Program-made: the position numbers and the translations under genes
Shown here: piece after piece, positions 8,819 to 17,471 of the stretch
Numbering within the stretch: the stretch's first letter is position 1
Layout of the letters: the number at the start of each line of letters is the position of its first letter
The notes under the pieces: model-generated
The model's input: only the letters and a program-made list of their open reading frames with translations
Databases searched by the model: none
What the model was told of the DNA's origin: nothing
Assembly: GCA_023391635.1 (NCBI GenBank)
Contig: JAEWAQ010000072.1
Coordinates: forward strand, 7,056 to 71,055
Direction of reading: 5' to 3'
Origin: Bacillota bacterium
GTDB lineage: Bacteria > Bacillota > Bacilli > Paenibacillales > Paenibacillaceae
DNA length: 64,000 nt

Positions 8819-9477
8819 GATCCTACCGCCTCTCGTTGTTCATTTTCCACCTTCGGTTCATGCTGATCAGCCTGCCCGTCACGCTCCTGCCTTTCCTGCA
8901 GCCCGGCTGCCGCCTCCGGCGGAAACCGCCGTTTCAGGAACCGCGCCGGCATGCCGGCATGCACCTCCTCAGCGGGAATGTCCCGTACGACCGTGCTGCG
9001 CGCGGCGGCAACCGCCATCGTGCCGATCGTCACGCCGGGATAGACGAAGACGTCGCTGGCCACCCAGGCGCCATCCTCCAGCCGCACCGGCTTCACCATT
9101 AGCGAGAAGGCAGGGCTCGCCATGTCGTGGCTGCCGGTGCACAGATAGCTGCGCTGGGAGACGACGCAATGCGCGCCGATGTCGATACGGTCAAGGCTGT
9201 ACAGCTCGGCCCGATCGCCGATCCAGGAATGGTCGCCGATCACGACCTTCCAAGGATACGTAACGATCGCCGTCGGGCGTACCTTGACGCCACGGCCGAC
9301 GGAGGCGCCGAACAGCCGGAGCAGCCAGCGGCGAAAGCCGTACAGCGGCTGCGGCGAGCAGCGGAACAATGTCGCCTGGACGAACCACCACAGCAGTACG
9401 ACCGCCCCGTTCCTCCCTCGCTCGTACCCTGCCTGGCTATACAGATTCAACCGAATGCGATTGCTTGCCTGACTCAT
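8815..9477 (-). CDS. WcaF-like hexapeptide-repeat acetyltransferase
   Basis: A 220-residue left-handed beta-helix acetyltransferase. After RIRLNLYSQAGYERGR there are hexapeptide repeats (IGDHSWIGDRAELYSLDRIDIG, CVVSQRSYLCTGSHD, DGAWVASDVFVYPGVTIG), and the signature LCTGSHD supplies the probable catalytic His. WcaF enzymes O-acetylate a fucose-containing unit in colanic acid, consistent with the flanking GDP-fucose genes. The C-terminal 30 residues are charged and poorly conserved-looking. It overlaps the upstream glycosyltransferase by 41 bases and manC by 4. Confidence 0.85.
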   Translation of the reverse strand: MSQASNRIRLNLYSQAGYERGRNGAVVLLWWFVQATLFRCSPQPLYGFRRWLLRLFGASVGRGVKVRPTAIVTYPWKVVIGDHSWIGDRAELYSLDRIDIGAHCVVSQRSYLCTGSHDMASPAFSLMVKPVRLEDGAWVASDVFVYPGVTIGTMAVAAARSTVVRDIPAEEVHAGMPARFLKRRFPPEAAAGLQERQERDGQADQHEPKVENEQREAVGS

Positions 9478-10759
9478 AGCCCGCGTTAACCCCCCATTCC
9501 GTCACGGATTGATGAAAGGCCTCCATCACGGCATCGTAGCCGAGCTCGCGCTCCGCATACCGTCTGGCGGATTGGCCGGCCATGCGCCGGAACGCCGCGC
9601 GGTCCGCAAGCTCCCGCAGCGCTTCGGCCAGCAGCGCCGGGTCCTCCGGCGGAATCGTCTTCCCCGCGCCGGATGCCTCCATGACCGCATGAATCGCCGT
9701 CCCCTGCTCGGCCGTTGCCAGCACGCATTTGCCGCTTGCCAGCATGCCGCCCAGCTTGGAGGGCATGACCAGATCGGACGACTTGCGCTTCTGGATCAAC
9801 AGGTGAATGTCGGCTACGTTCAACAGCTCGTTCAGTCGCTCGGCAGGCTGCAGCGGCAGGAACCGGACGTTCGTCAACTGCTCGCGCATCGCTCGCTCCG
9901 TCAGCCTGCTGCGGGTCGAACCGTCGCCGCACAGCACGATGCGAATACGCGGATGATCCCGCAGCAATTCTGCCGCATCGAGGACGACGCCCAGCCCCTG
10001 CTTCTCCCCCATATTGCCCGCATACAGCGCGACGACCTCGTCCGCGTCGCAGCCGATCCCGGCGCGCAACGCGCCAGCCTCGCCTTCCGCCAACGGCCGG
10101 ACCGCCTGCAGATCGACCCAATTCGGAAAATACCGGATGCGCGACGCCGGCACCTTCTTGTCCCGCAGCCGCCGCAGCATCGGCTCGCTGATCGAAGACA
10201 CGATGCCGAACGAACGCATCATGACGCTCTCCATCCCCCCCACCACCCGCTTCAACGTGCCGCGATTCGGCAGCAGGCCCAACTCGAATGCGGCGTCGAC
10301 TTCGAAATCCTGCACGTGCAGCCACGACTTGACCCGAAACAGCTTCGCGAGCAGCAAAGCCATCGGGGAGACGACGATCGGGGGTTCGACGACGAGGCAC
10401 AAATCCGGCCGCCAGAACATCTGGCCGACCAGGACGGGCAGACTTGAGATCGCGAAGCTCATCAGGTGCAGCAGCCGCTTCATGCCGGTTACGCGCCTGG
10501 GCACATATACGGGACAGCGCCATACCTGGGCCCCGTGCCATTGCTCGCGGGCGTACCGGACCGGCGAGTAGCCTGCGGGCACCTGCCATTGCGGATAATA
10601 CGGCGGCGCCGTCACGACGCGCACTTCGTAGCCGCGCGCCGTCAGCCAATGCACCATCTCGCCGTTGTATTTGCCGATCCCCGTCAATTCGGGAGCGAAA
10701 TTGATGCTGTACAAGAGCACCTTGCCGGAGCCCGCCTGCATACCGGAGATCAATGCCAT
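9437..10759 (-). CDS. WcaI-like glycosyltransferase family 4
   Basis: About 440 residues with a GT-B fold. The N-terminus has YSINFAPELTGIGKYNGEM and VVTAPPYYPQWQV, characteristic of colanic acid WcaI (fucosyltransferase-like) proteins. The C-terminal nucleotide-sugar domain includes YAGNMGEKQGLGVVLDAAELL and the segment MPSKLGGMLASGKCVLAT. The start at 10759 follows GAGGG; an internal ATG at 10741 is possible. It probably adds a fucose or other sugar to the lipid-linked repeat unit at the cytoplasmic membrane face. The donor is inferred from the surrounding GDP-fucose genes. Confidence 0.88.
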   Translation of the reverse strand: MALISGMQAGSGKVLLYSINFAPELTGIGKYNGEMVHWLTARGYEVRVVTAPPYYPQWQVPAGYSPVRYAREQWHGAQVWRCPVYVPRRVTGMKRLLHLMSFAISSLPVLVGQMFWRPDLCLVVEPPIVVSPMALLLAKLFRVKSWLHVQDFEVDAAFELGLLPNRGTLKRVVGGMESVMMRSFGIVSSISEPMLRRLRDKKVPASRIRYFPNWVDLQAVRPLAEGEAGALRAGIGCDADEVVALYAGNMGEKQGLGVVLDAAELLRDHPRIRIVLCGDGSTRSRLTERAMREQLTNVRFLPLQPAERLNELLNVADIHLLIQKRKSSDLVMPSKLGGMLASGKCVLATAEQGTAIHAVMEASGAGKTIPPEDPALLAEALRELADRAAFRRMAGQSARRYAERELGYDAVMEAFHQSVTEWGVNAGYESGKQSHSVESV

Positions 10760-10772
10760 TCGCCCTCTCTTC

Positions 10773-11786
10773 TCAAATCGGTACCGCGATTCTGCTGCCG
10801 CCTTGCCTTTGCCGCTCCAGCTGCATCTCCCATTCCACGCGCCGGATGTCCGAATCCACCATCAGGCCGATCATTTCCTCGAAGCTGACTTCCGGTTCCC
10901 AGCCCAGCCTCATCTTGGCCTTCGCGCTGTCCCCGAGCAGCAGATCGACTTCCGCGGGGCGGAAAAACTTCGGATCGATCACGACATGATCTTCGTAATC
11001 CAGCCCGACGTGGCCGAAGGCAACCCGCAGCAGCTCGCGCACGGTCCGGGTCTGGCCGGTAGCGATGACGAAGTCGTCCGGGACATCCTGCTGCAGCATG
11101 AGCCACATCGCCTTGACATAATCGCCTGCATATCCCCAATCGCGCTGCGCCTCCAGGTTGCCCATGTGCAGATGCCGCTGCAGTCCAAGCTTGATTCTCG
11201 CTACGCCGTCGCTGACTTTGCGCGTGACGAATTCGATGCCCCGGCGCGGCGACTCATGGTTGAACAGAATGCCCGAACAGGCGTACATGCCGAAGCTCTC
11301 GCGGTAGTTCACCGTGATCCAGTGTCCGAACACCTTGGCTGCGCCATAGGGGCTGCGCGGGTAGAACGGGGTCGATTCCCGCTGCGGCGTCTCGAGCGCC
11401 TTGCCGAACATCTCGCTGCTCGAAGCTTGGTAGAATCGCGCCTGCGGGCAAGCGATCCGCACCGCTTCGAGCATGTTCGTGACGCCGATCGCCGTGATCT
11501 GCCCGGTCAGCAAGGGCTGGGGCCAGGACGTCTCGACGAACGACTGCGCGCCCAGGTTGTATACTTCATCCGGCTGCGCATGCTGGAGGCCCGTAATCAA
11601 GGAAGACAAGTCTGTCAGATCGCCCGACAGCCATTCGATGTCATCTTTGATGTCCTGCACGTTGTCGAAATTCGGCGTGCTGGTCCGGCGGCGCAGACCA
11701 TATACCTTGTAGCCCCGGTTCAGCAGAAATTCCGCGAGATAGGACCCATCCTGACCGGTCGTGCCCGTAATGAAAGCTTTCTTCAC
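10773..11786 (-). CDS. gmd: GDP-mannose 4,6-dehydratase
   Basis: It converts GDP-D-mannose to GDP-4-keto-6-deoxy-D-mannose, the first committed step to GDP-L-fucose. This is an extended short-chain dehydrogenase of 337 residues with the NAD(P) motif TGTTGQDGSYLAE at residues 8-20, catalytic SSSEMFG (Glu125) and the Tyr147-x3-Lys151 pair in PRSPYGAAK. Translation starts at GTG 11786 with AGGAGG upstream. The next enzyme, fcl, lies immediately upstream, so the pair is co-transcribed in the order galU, sugar transferase, fcl, gmd. Confidence 0.95.
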   Translation of the reverse strand: MKKAFITGTTGQDGSYLAEFLLNRGYKVYGLRRRTSTPNFDNVQDIKDDIEWLSGDLTDLSSLITGLQHAQPDEVYNLGAQSFVETSWPQPLLTGQITAIGVTNMLEAVRIACPQARFYQASSSEMFGKALETPQRESTPFYPRSPYGAAKVFGHWITVNYRESFGMYACSGILFNHESPRRGIEFVTRKVSDGVARIKLGLQRHLHMGNLEAQRDWGYAGDYVKAMWLMLQQDVPDDFVIATGQTRTVRELLRVAFGHVGLDYEDHVVIDPKFFRPAEVDLLLGDSAKAKMRLGWEPEVSFEEMIGLMVDSDIRRVEWEMQLERQRQGGSRIAVPI

Positions 11787-11798
11787 CCTCTGCGCCTC

Positions 11799-12761
11799 CT
11801 AAACTTCCAGAAGTCCGGAAGCGACTCCGGCCTCTGCATGATGCCGCACATACCATTCATAGGTGCTGCGCAGCCCTTCCTTGAGCGGAATCCGCGCCTG
11901 CCAGCCAAGCGAGCCAAGCTTCGACACGTCGAGCAGCTTGCGCGGCGCCCCGTCGGGGCGCGATGCATCATAGCGGATCTCTCCGCCATAGCCGACGATA
12001 TCTCGAACGAGCTTCGCAAGGGAGCCGATGGAGAGGTCTTCCCCCCAGCCGATGTTGACGATCTCGCCGTCTTCGTGGCGCTGCATCAAGAACAGGCATG
12101 CATCCGCCAGATCGTCGGCATGGAGAAACTCGCGGCGAGGCGTCCCGGTGCCCCACACAGTGACGTAAGAGGCGCCGTCCCGCTTCGCTTCGTGGAATTT
12201 GCGAATCAATGCCGGCAGTACATGGGATTGGCTCAAGCTGTAATTGTCGTTCGGCCCGTACAGGTTCGTCGGCATGACGGAGAGAAACCGCGTCCCGTAT
12301 TGCCGGTTGTAAGACTGGCACATCCGGATGCCGGCGATCTTGGCGATCGCATAAGGCTCGTTCGTCGGTTCAAGCAGACCGGTCAGCAGAGCATCCTCCT
12401 GCATTGGCTGCGGCGCATGCTTCGGATAAATGCACGAACTGCCCAGGAAAAGCAGCTTGTGCACGCCATAGCGATAGGCCGCGTCAATCACGTTCGTCTG
12501 GATGAGCAGGTTGTCGCGGATGAATTCCGCCGGGCGTTCGGCATTCGCGCCGATGCCGCCGACCTTTGCCGCAGCCAGAAAGACGTAATCGATACCCTCG
12601 CTTGCGAAGAACCGATCCACGGCGACCGCATCCCGCAAGTCCAACTCCCGCGAAGGCCGGCTCACGATATGGCGATAATGCTGCCGCTTCAGCGCCCGGA
12701 CCAAGGCGGAACCGACGAGCCCTGTATGTCCGGCTACATAAACTCTGGCATTGATATGCAT
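11799..12761 (-). CDS. fcl: GDP-L-fucose synthase
   Basis: This bifunctional epimerase-reductase turns the gmd product into GDP-L-fucose with NADPH. The 320-residue protein has the cofactor motif VAGHTGLVGSAL near the N-terminus, LAAAKVGGI, LGSSCIYPKHAPQP and the Tyr-x3-Lys pair in EPYAIAKIAG, all typical of WcaG/Fcl. It precedes gmd by 12 bases. Together with manC it shows that the polymer contains L-fucose or a related 6-deoxysugar. Confidence 0.95.
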   Translation of the reverse strand: MHINARVYVAGHTGLVGSALVRALKRQHYRHIVSRPSRELDLRDAVAVDRFFASEGIDYVFLAAAKVGGIGANAERPAEFIRDNLLIQTNVIDAAYRYGVHKLLFLGSSCIYPKHAPQPMQEDALLTGLLEPTNEPYAIAKIAGIRMCQSYNRQYGTRFLSVMPTNLYGPNDNYSLSQSHVLPALIRKFHEAKRDGASYVTVWGTGTPRREFLHADDLADACLFLMQRHEDGEIVNIGWGEDLSIGSLAKLVRDIVGYGGEIRYDASRPDGAPRKLLDVSKLGSLGWQARIPLKEGLRSTYEWYVRHHAEAGVASGLLEV

Positions 12762-12795
12762 GAAATCCGACCACCTAATCTATTCGTCGTTAGAT

Positions 12796-13467
12796 TCAGA
12801 ATGCGTTGCGAGATCCGAACAACAGCTTGACGGTGCGGGCGATAATCAAGAGGTCGAACCAGAAGCTCCGCTTGCGTATGTATTGCAGGTCCAGCTCCAC
12901 CATCTCTTCGAATCCGACGCTGCTGCGGCCGCTCACTTGCCATAGACCGGTGCAGCCCGGTATTACGGAAAGCCGCTGCAAATCGTACTCCCGGTAGGCC
13001 GCAACCTCCCTGGGCAGAGGAGGCCTCGGGCCGACCATGCTCATATCCCCCCGCAGCACGTTCCAGAACTGCGGCAGTTCGTCGATGCTGGTCCGCCTGA
13101 TCCATCTGCCGACGCGGGTGACGCGCGGATCGTCCTTCATCTTGAACATGGCGCCGCTCACGTCGCTCTTGCCCGCTATTTGATCGATCATCTTCTCCGC
13201 GTTCCGCACCATGGATCGGAATTTGTACATTTTGAAAGCTCTGCCGTTCTTGCCGATCCGAGTCTGGCTGTACAGTACGGGGCCGCTCGGATCTTCCAGC
13301 TTGATGGCGGCTGCCGTAACCAGCAGCAGCGGCGACACCAGCACCAGGCCCAGCAGCGCGGCGATCATATCGAACAAGCGCTTGAACCGGTCCGTCCGCG
13401 CCGACTTGATCGCCTCCGACCGATAATACTTGACATTCAGATCCAACTCTTGCGTTCTCATGCTCAT
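12796..13467 (-). CDS. Undecaprenyl-phosphate sugar phosphotransferase (priming glycosyltransferase)
   Basis: A short, 223-residue bacterial sugar transferase that links the first sugar-1-phosphate to undecaprenyl phosphate at the membrane. One hydrophobic hairpin (RLFDMIAALLGLVLVSPLLLVTAAAIKL) precedes the catalytic domain with RIGKNGRAFKMYKFRSM, RRTSIDELPQFWNVLRGDMS, VGPRPPLPREV and PGCTGLWQVSGRS. It lacks the extra N-terminal membrane spans of WcaJ. The start has AAGGAG at good spacing. With galU just upstream the primer could be glucose-1-phosphate or galactose-1-phosphate; this is inference. Confidence 0.93.
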   Translation of the reverse strand: MSMRTQELDLNVKYYRSEAIKSARTDRFKRLFDMIAALLGLVLVSPLLLVTAAAIKLEDPSGPVLYSQTRIGKNGRAFKMYKFRSMVRNAEKMIDQIAGKSDVSGAMFKMKDDPRVTRVGRWIRRTSIDELPQFWNVLRGDMSMVGPRPPLPREVAAYREYDLQRLSVIPGCTGLWQVSGRSSVGFEEMVELDLQYIRKRSFWFDLLIIARTVKLLFGSRNAF

Positions 13468-13479
13468 CGTCCAATCTCC

Positions 13480-14370
13480 TTACCCGACAATCTGGTGCTG
13501 ATGGCTGGCGAGCAGCTTCTCCATCTGGCTCAGCAGCGGCAGCCGCAGCTCCTGACGGTCGAGCGCAAGCTCGAGCATCGTGAGGATGAAGCCGAGCTTC
13601 TCCCCGACATCGTATCTGATTCCTTCGAATTGGTACGCGTACACGTCTTCGACCCGATTCAGCTTCTGGATCGCGTCCGTCAGCTGAATTTCCCCACCGG
13701 CCCCGATCTCCATCCGCTCAAGATATTCGAAGATGCCCGGCGTCAGAATGTAACGACCCATGATCGCCATATTGGAAGGCGCGAGGTATCGCTCCGGCTT
13801 CTCCACCAGGTCTGCGATCCGGCACAGTCGGCCGTGCTGATCCAGCGGATCGACGATGCCGTAGCGGTGCACCTCCCGTTCGTCCACCTGTTGCACGCCG
13901 ACGATCGAGCTTTGCGTCCCTTCGAATTGCTGCATAAGCTGCCCGATACAAGGAGTATCCGAACGGACGATATCATCCCCCAGCAGCACGGCGAACGGCT
14001 CGTCGCCGATGAATTTGCGTGCGCACCAGACGGCGTGGCCGAGCCCTCTGGGCTCCTTCTGGCGAATATAGTGAATGTCCACCATGCGAGCAGGATGCTG
14101 CACTTGCCGCAACAGCTCCAGCTTGCCCTTCCCGAGCAAATTTTGCTCCAGCTCGAACGCGGAATCGAAATGGTCTTCGATCGCGCGCTTGCCCTTGCCC
14201 GTGACGATCAGAATATCTTCGATTCCCGCCGCCACCGCTTCCTCGACGATATATTGGATCGTCGGCTTATCCACCAGCGGCAGCATCTCCTTGGGCATCG
14301 CTTTCGTTGCCGGCAGAAACCGGGTTCCAAGGCCCGCGGCCGGGATGATGGCCTTGCGTACTTTGCGCAT
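13480..14370 (-). CDS. galU: UTP-glucose-1-phosphate uridylyltransferase
   Basis: It forms UDP-glucose from UTP and glucose-1-phosphate. The 296-residue protein has KAIIPAAGLGTRFLPATKAMPKEMLP, VDKPTIQYIVEEAV, TGKGKRAIEDHFD and a C-terminal YDVGEKLGF segment, all classic for GalU/GtaB. ATG 14370 was chosen over a longer reading because AGGTGAT precedes it. It is the first gene of a nine-gene EPS transcript and lies just behind the promoter with two operator-like repeats at 14399-14457. Confidence 0.95.
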   Translation of the reverse strand: MRKVRKAIIPAAGLGTRFLPATKAMPKEMLPLVDKPTIQYIVEEAVAAGIEDILIVTGKGKRAIEDHFDSAFELEQNLLGKGKLELLRQVQHPARMVDIHYIRQKEPRGLGHAVWCARKFIGDEPFAVLLGDDIVRSDTPCIGQLMQQFEGTQSSIVGVQQVDEREVHRYGIVDPLDQHGRLCRIADLVEKPERYLAPSNMAIMGRYILTPGIFEYLERMEIGAGGEIQLTDAIQKLNRVEDVYAYQFEGIRYDVGEKLGFILTMLELALDRQELRLPLLSQMEKLLASHQHQIVG

Positions 14371-14398
14371 TCCGATCACCTGTTCCTTTGCATGGTAT

Positions 14399-14457
14399 GT
14401 TACAGTTCGTATCATTATTCATATTGTTACATTAAGATACATTTCGTATCATGTCAA
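14399..14457 (-). promoter_or_regulatory. galU promoter with two 15-bp inverted-repeat operators
   Basis: On the minus strand the -35 box TTGACA (14452-14457) and -10 box TAATGT (14429-14434) are separated by 17 bases. The spacer holds a perfect 5+5 inverted repeat GATAC-GAAAT-GTATC (14436-14450). A second copy, GATAC-GAACT-GTAAC, is at 14399-14413, downstream of the -10 box. An extra half-site is at 14426. The same arrangement recurs at 25284-25339, 26605-26649 and 29135-29193, which makes chance unlikely. The location between promoter boxes points to repression. Confidence 0.85.
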
Positions 14458-14465
14458 GCAAAATT

Positions 14466-15929
14466 CTATCGCCGAACCGCCGTCCCCGGCATGGCCAGCT
14501 TGCGTATATGGACGATCCGGTCCCGCTCGAACAGCCAGAGCAATGCCGCGTACAGGATCACGCCGCTGATCAGCTGGCCGGAGACGAGCGCAAGGTCGGA
14601 GTGTATGTCGTGCGCCGCGCGTCCCAGCATCCAGACGGCGACAGCCATCAGGGCACTGTACAGTACGCCGGGCAAGTAGCTGCCGGCATAGGCACCAGCG
14701 GATTTGCCCAGCACTTTGCGGATCGATTGGAAATAATTCGCGATCACGATCGCCGCCTGGGCGGTCAGATAACCGTAGGCCGCGCCCAGCACGCCTCCCC
14801 ACCATGCTCCGACGAACAGGCAAGGCGCAATGACGGCCAGGCAGACGACGGAGTAATGGAAGCGCGTATCCGCTCGGCCGACTGCGAGCAGCAAGCTTTG
14901 CGTCGGCAGCACGGAGGCGCGCAGCAGGAACATGACCGCCAGAATCTGCACGACGGCAATGCTGTTCATCCACTGGTCGCCGAAGGCGAACGGCACCAGG
15001 TCCGGCGCAGTGACTGCCAGCCCCAGGTAGATCGGGCCGGTCGCAAATCCGACCGCTCCCGTGATCTGGTAATAACCTTGCTTAAGCAGCTTGGGGGAGT
15101 TCTGGATCTTGGCCAGCAGCGGCAGCGATACTTGCGAGACGAGCGGCCACAGCTTCTGCATCGGCATCGTGCACAGCTGGAAGGCGAACGTATAATACCC
15201 CAGCCCCTCGGCACCGAGCAGGCGCCCGAGGATGAGGTAATCGATATTGTTCGTGAACGACTGGATGACGTTGGAGCCGGTCTGGTAAGCGCCGAAGCGG
15301 ATATACCCTTTCAAGTCCCGCCTGGAGAAATGAAGCTGCGGCCGCCATTCCCGCCAGCCCCGGGCCGTCAGCATCGCGGATTTGACCAGGGCATTCGCCA
15401 AATAAGCCCCCACGAGCGCATAGACGCCGAAGCCGGCAGCGGCGCCGCCCAGCGCGACGGCAAACCCGGCGGATGCGGCGGCAATGTCTGCTTTGGCCAA
15501 ATATTCGAAGCGCAGCTCCTTCTGGAACAACACCTGGAATTGCTGCCCGACGGCCGGAAGGAAACACAGCAGCGCCATCCACCTCATCGGGGCGAGCAGC
15601 TGCGGCTCCTGGTAGTAGGCGCAGGCGACAGGGGCCAACAGCCAGACAACCGCGCCGAGCAGCGCCCCTGCGGCCAAATTCAAATAGTACAGGCTCGAGA
15701 GCTCTTCCCGGGACACTTGCTGCCGGTGAATAATGGCGCTCGACACCCCGAAATCATTCATCGATACCGCGAGGCCGACGCCGACCATAATCATGCTCAT
15801 CATGCCGTAATCCGCCGGAGAGAGCAGGCGCGACACGATGACGACTTGCGCGAGTTGAACGACGGCCGTGACCGCCGCCGCCAGTGTCGACCATTTGGCT
15901 GCCGTAATTCCCTTGACGCTTAATGACAT
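14466..15929 (-). CDS. Wzx-type polysaccharide flippase (WzxC/TuaB-like)
   Basis: A MOP-superfamily membrane protein of 487 residues with about 12-14 predicted spans, starting SVKGITAAKWSTLAAAVTAVVQLAQVVIVSRLLSP, the standard WzxC-like N-terminus. It would flip the undecaprenyl-linked repeat unit to the outer membrane face for polymerisation. It is the last gene of the wzz-led group; its stop is only 9 bases before the galU -35 box. The repeat array at 16002-16125 separates it from the PP-loop gene. Confidence 0.92.
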   Translation of the reverse strand: MSLSVKGITAAKWSTLAAAVTAVVQLAQVVIVSRLLSPADYGMMSMIMVGVGLAVSMNDFGVSSAIIHRQQVSREELSSLYYLNLAAGALLGAVVWLLAPVACAYYQEPQLLAPMRWMALLCFLPAVGQQFQVLFQKELRFEYLAKADIAAASAGFAVALGGAAAGFGVYALVGAYLANALVKSAMLTARGWREWRPQLHFSRRDLKGYIRFGAYQTGSNVIQSFTNNIDYLILGRLLGAEGLGYYTFAFQLCTMPMQKLWPLVSQVSLPLLAKIQNSPKLLKQGYYQITGAVGFATGPIYLGLAVTAPDLVPFAFGDQWMNSIAVVQILAVMFLLRASVLPTQSLLLAVGRADTRFHYSVVCLAVIAPCLFVGAWWGGVLGAAYGYLTAQAAIVIANYFQSIRKVLGKSAGAYAGSYLPGVLYSALMAVAVWMLGRAAHDIHSDLALVSGQLISGVILYAALLWLFERDRIVHIRKLAMPGTAVRR

Positions 15930-16001
15930 GGTGACATGGCCTCTCCTTCTCCCTTGGTTTCGCGAATCTCACTTCGTTATTTGCTGCTAATCATCGCCAT
16001 T

Positions 16002-16125
16002 TAGTGCGGACGGCAACATCTCCACGGTTTTGGCGGCGCTGCGGGCGGTTATGGTGCGGACGGCAACATCTCCCCGGGTTTGGCCGCGCTGCGGGCGGTT
16101 ATGGTGCGGTCGGCAACATCTCCAC
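16002..16125 (+). repeat. Intergenic 50-bp tandem repeat array (locus 2)
   Basis: Units start with GTGCGG at 16002, 16052 and 16102, exactly 50 bases apart; the third is partial. Copies one and two share nearly all bases, including GCAACATCTCC and CTGCGGGCGGTTATG. The segment around GCGGGCGG...GGTGCGGACGGC aligns with GCGGGCGG...GGCGCGGACAGC of the 5041-5320 array in the same orientation, so both belong to one repeat family. No gene is seen between 15930 and 16163. Confidence 0.88.
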
Positions 16126-16163
16126 CCACCTCTGCTTCATTGCTAATTGTCGGTCTCGTCCCG

Positions 16164-17471
16164 TCATGCGCGCGGCACGATTATTTTCTTCAAATACAGA
16201 AACAGCGGGTGCGGGATCAGGTCGAGCAGCCGCCGGCGCATCGCCCCGCGCTTGCCGTACCCAGCCAGATCCAGCTGCTGCAGCCAGGCGAAGAACGCGG
16301 CTTCATCCTCGCGCATCCGCACGTCCCCTTCCGCCGGCGCCAGGCTGCGCCCGCGCACTTCCTCCCAATAGGCCGCCTTCAGCGCGCTGTTGGACAGCCA
16401 GTCCGGCAACTGCGCCCGGATGGCGTCCAGCGTCGCGGCTGCATATGGAAATCCCGCCCGACGCGGGTCGATGCCTTCGGCGAGCAGCGCCGCGATCGTG
16501 CGCAAGCACTTCTCGCATTTGCCGCAATTGCCGTACGCCTCATTCACCCAGCACACCCTCACCGTCAAGTCCGATGCACGTCCGCGCAAATAATCCGCGA
16601 TCAGCGCCACCTTGTCCTGGCGGCCCCATTCCTCGCCTTCCAGCTGCACCCGCGCGCCTGCCCAGCGAATCCGGTTATTGATCAGCGTATTGGACCCGTC
16701 CGGCACTGCCCGCGCCAGACGGGGCGGCAGCGCGGAGGGCACGTACAGCTTCCCGATTCCTAACGCATAAGCCAGCGGGGCGCAAAGACCGACCATGCCG
16801 ATGCCGTGCTGGATGCCGGGCCACCAGCCGTGCGTGAACCGGCCGTAGCGGAAGGCGATCCGCTCTTCGTTCAGGAACGTGCGCATGCCGGTGCGGATGA
16901 ACAGATTTTCCATGCCGTGCGAGCGCCCGAACGCCGCGTTGTGCCGTCGAACTTCCTCCCATAGCGCCGGCTGGTGAAGCCCGATGTCGCCGCCCCATAT
17001 CGTGATGAGATACGGCTGTTCCGCCTGCCTTCGCAGGAAGGTGCCCAGCGAGTCGACGCCGCCGCTGAAGAAAGCTGCCGCGCGTTCGGCAGGCGCCGTC
17101 GGCGTCTCGTCCGTCAGCTGCCCGACATGGAGCGAGCCGGCGAATCCGATGCGCGGGTACAGCAAGTTGAACGCTTGCTTCACCTCGGCCAGACATTCGT
17201 GAAAAGCGCGGTCCAGCCGCTCCACATGCACATCGGCGCCGATCGCCCAGGCGACGGGGAGCAGGTTGGAGAGCAGCGGTATGACCAGAATGCCGTCCGG
17301 GATGCCTTGCAGATCGACATGCCGGTCGTATTGTACGAAGAAGGGGGTGCCAGAGAAGTAACGGCCGGCATGCACCCCGTACTCCACTTCATAATGAACC
17401 GTATTGCTCCCGTCGACCTGGATGCGCCCCACGTCAATCCGGTTTCGATTCGTCGCCATCGCTGCGCTCAC
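16164..17471 (-). CDS. PP-loop (adenine nucleotide alpha-hydrolase) protein of unknown role in the EPS cluster
   Basis: A 435-residue protein. After a beta-rich N-terminal region of about 120 residues comes the PP-loop motif AFFSGGVDSLGT, which binds ATP in QueC-, asparagine-synthetase- and thiolase-type adenylating enzymes. A Cys cluster NCGKCEKCLRT further on resembles the zinc site of QueC. The GTG start at 17471 overlaps the Wzy stop as GTGA and has GGGGGGA upstream, so the two are translationally coupled. No queuosine genes are nearby, so a role in sugar modification (amidation or similar, as with WbpG-type PP-loop enzymes) is more likely than deazapurine synthesis. The precise function is unknown. 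Confidence 0.8.
   Translation of the reverse strand: MSAAMATNRNRIDVGRIQVDGSNTVHYEVEYGVHAGRYFSGTPFFVQYDRHVDLQGIPDGILVIPLLSNLLPVAWAIGADVHVERLDRAFHECLAEVKQAFNLLYPRIGFAGSLHVGQLTDETPTAPAERAAAFFSGGVDSLGTFLRRQAEQPYLITIWGGDIGLHQPALWEEVRRHNAAFGRSHGMENLFIRTGMRTFLNEERIAFRYGRFTHGWWPGIQHGIGMVGLCAPLAYALGIGKLYVPSALPPRLARAVPDGSNTLINNRIRWAGARVQLEGEEWGRQDKVALIADYLRGRASDLTVRVCWVNEAYGNCGKCEKCLRTIAALLAEGIDPRRAGFPYAAATLDAIRAQLPDWLSNSALKAAYWEEVRGRSLAPAEGDVRMREDEAAFFAWLQQLDLAGYGKRGAMRRRLLDLIPHPLFLYLKKIIVPRA

Noticed and set aside
10665..12830. 721-codon open frame on the plus strand across gmd and fcl
   Set aside because: It is antisense to two recognised enzymes. The translation has no domain pattern and is rich in Arg/His/Pro as expected from the shadow of GC-rich genes.
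14451..15923. 490-codon plus-strand frame opposite the flippase
   Set aside because: It is antisense to a protein with clear WzxC-like sequence; composition is that of a shadow frame.
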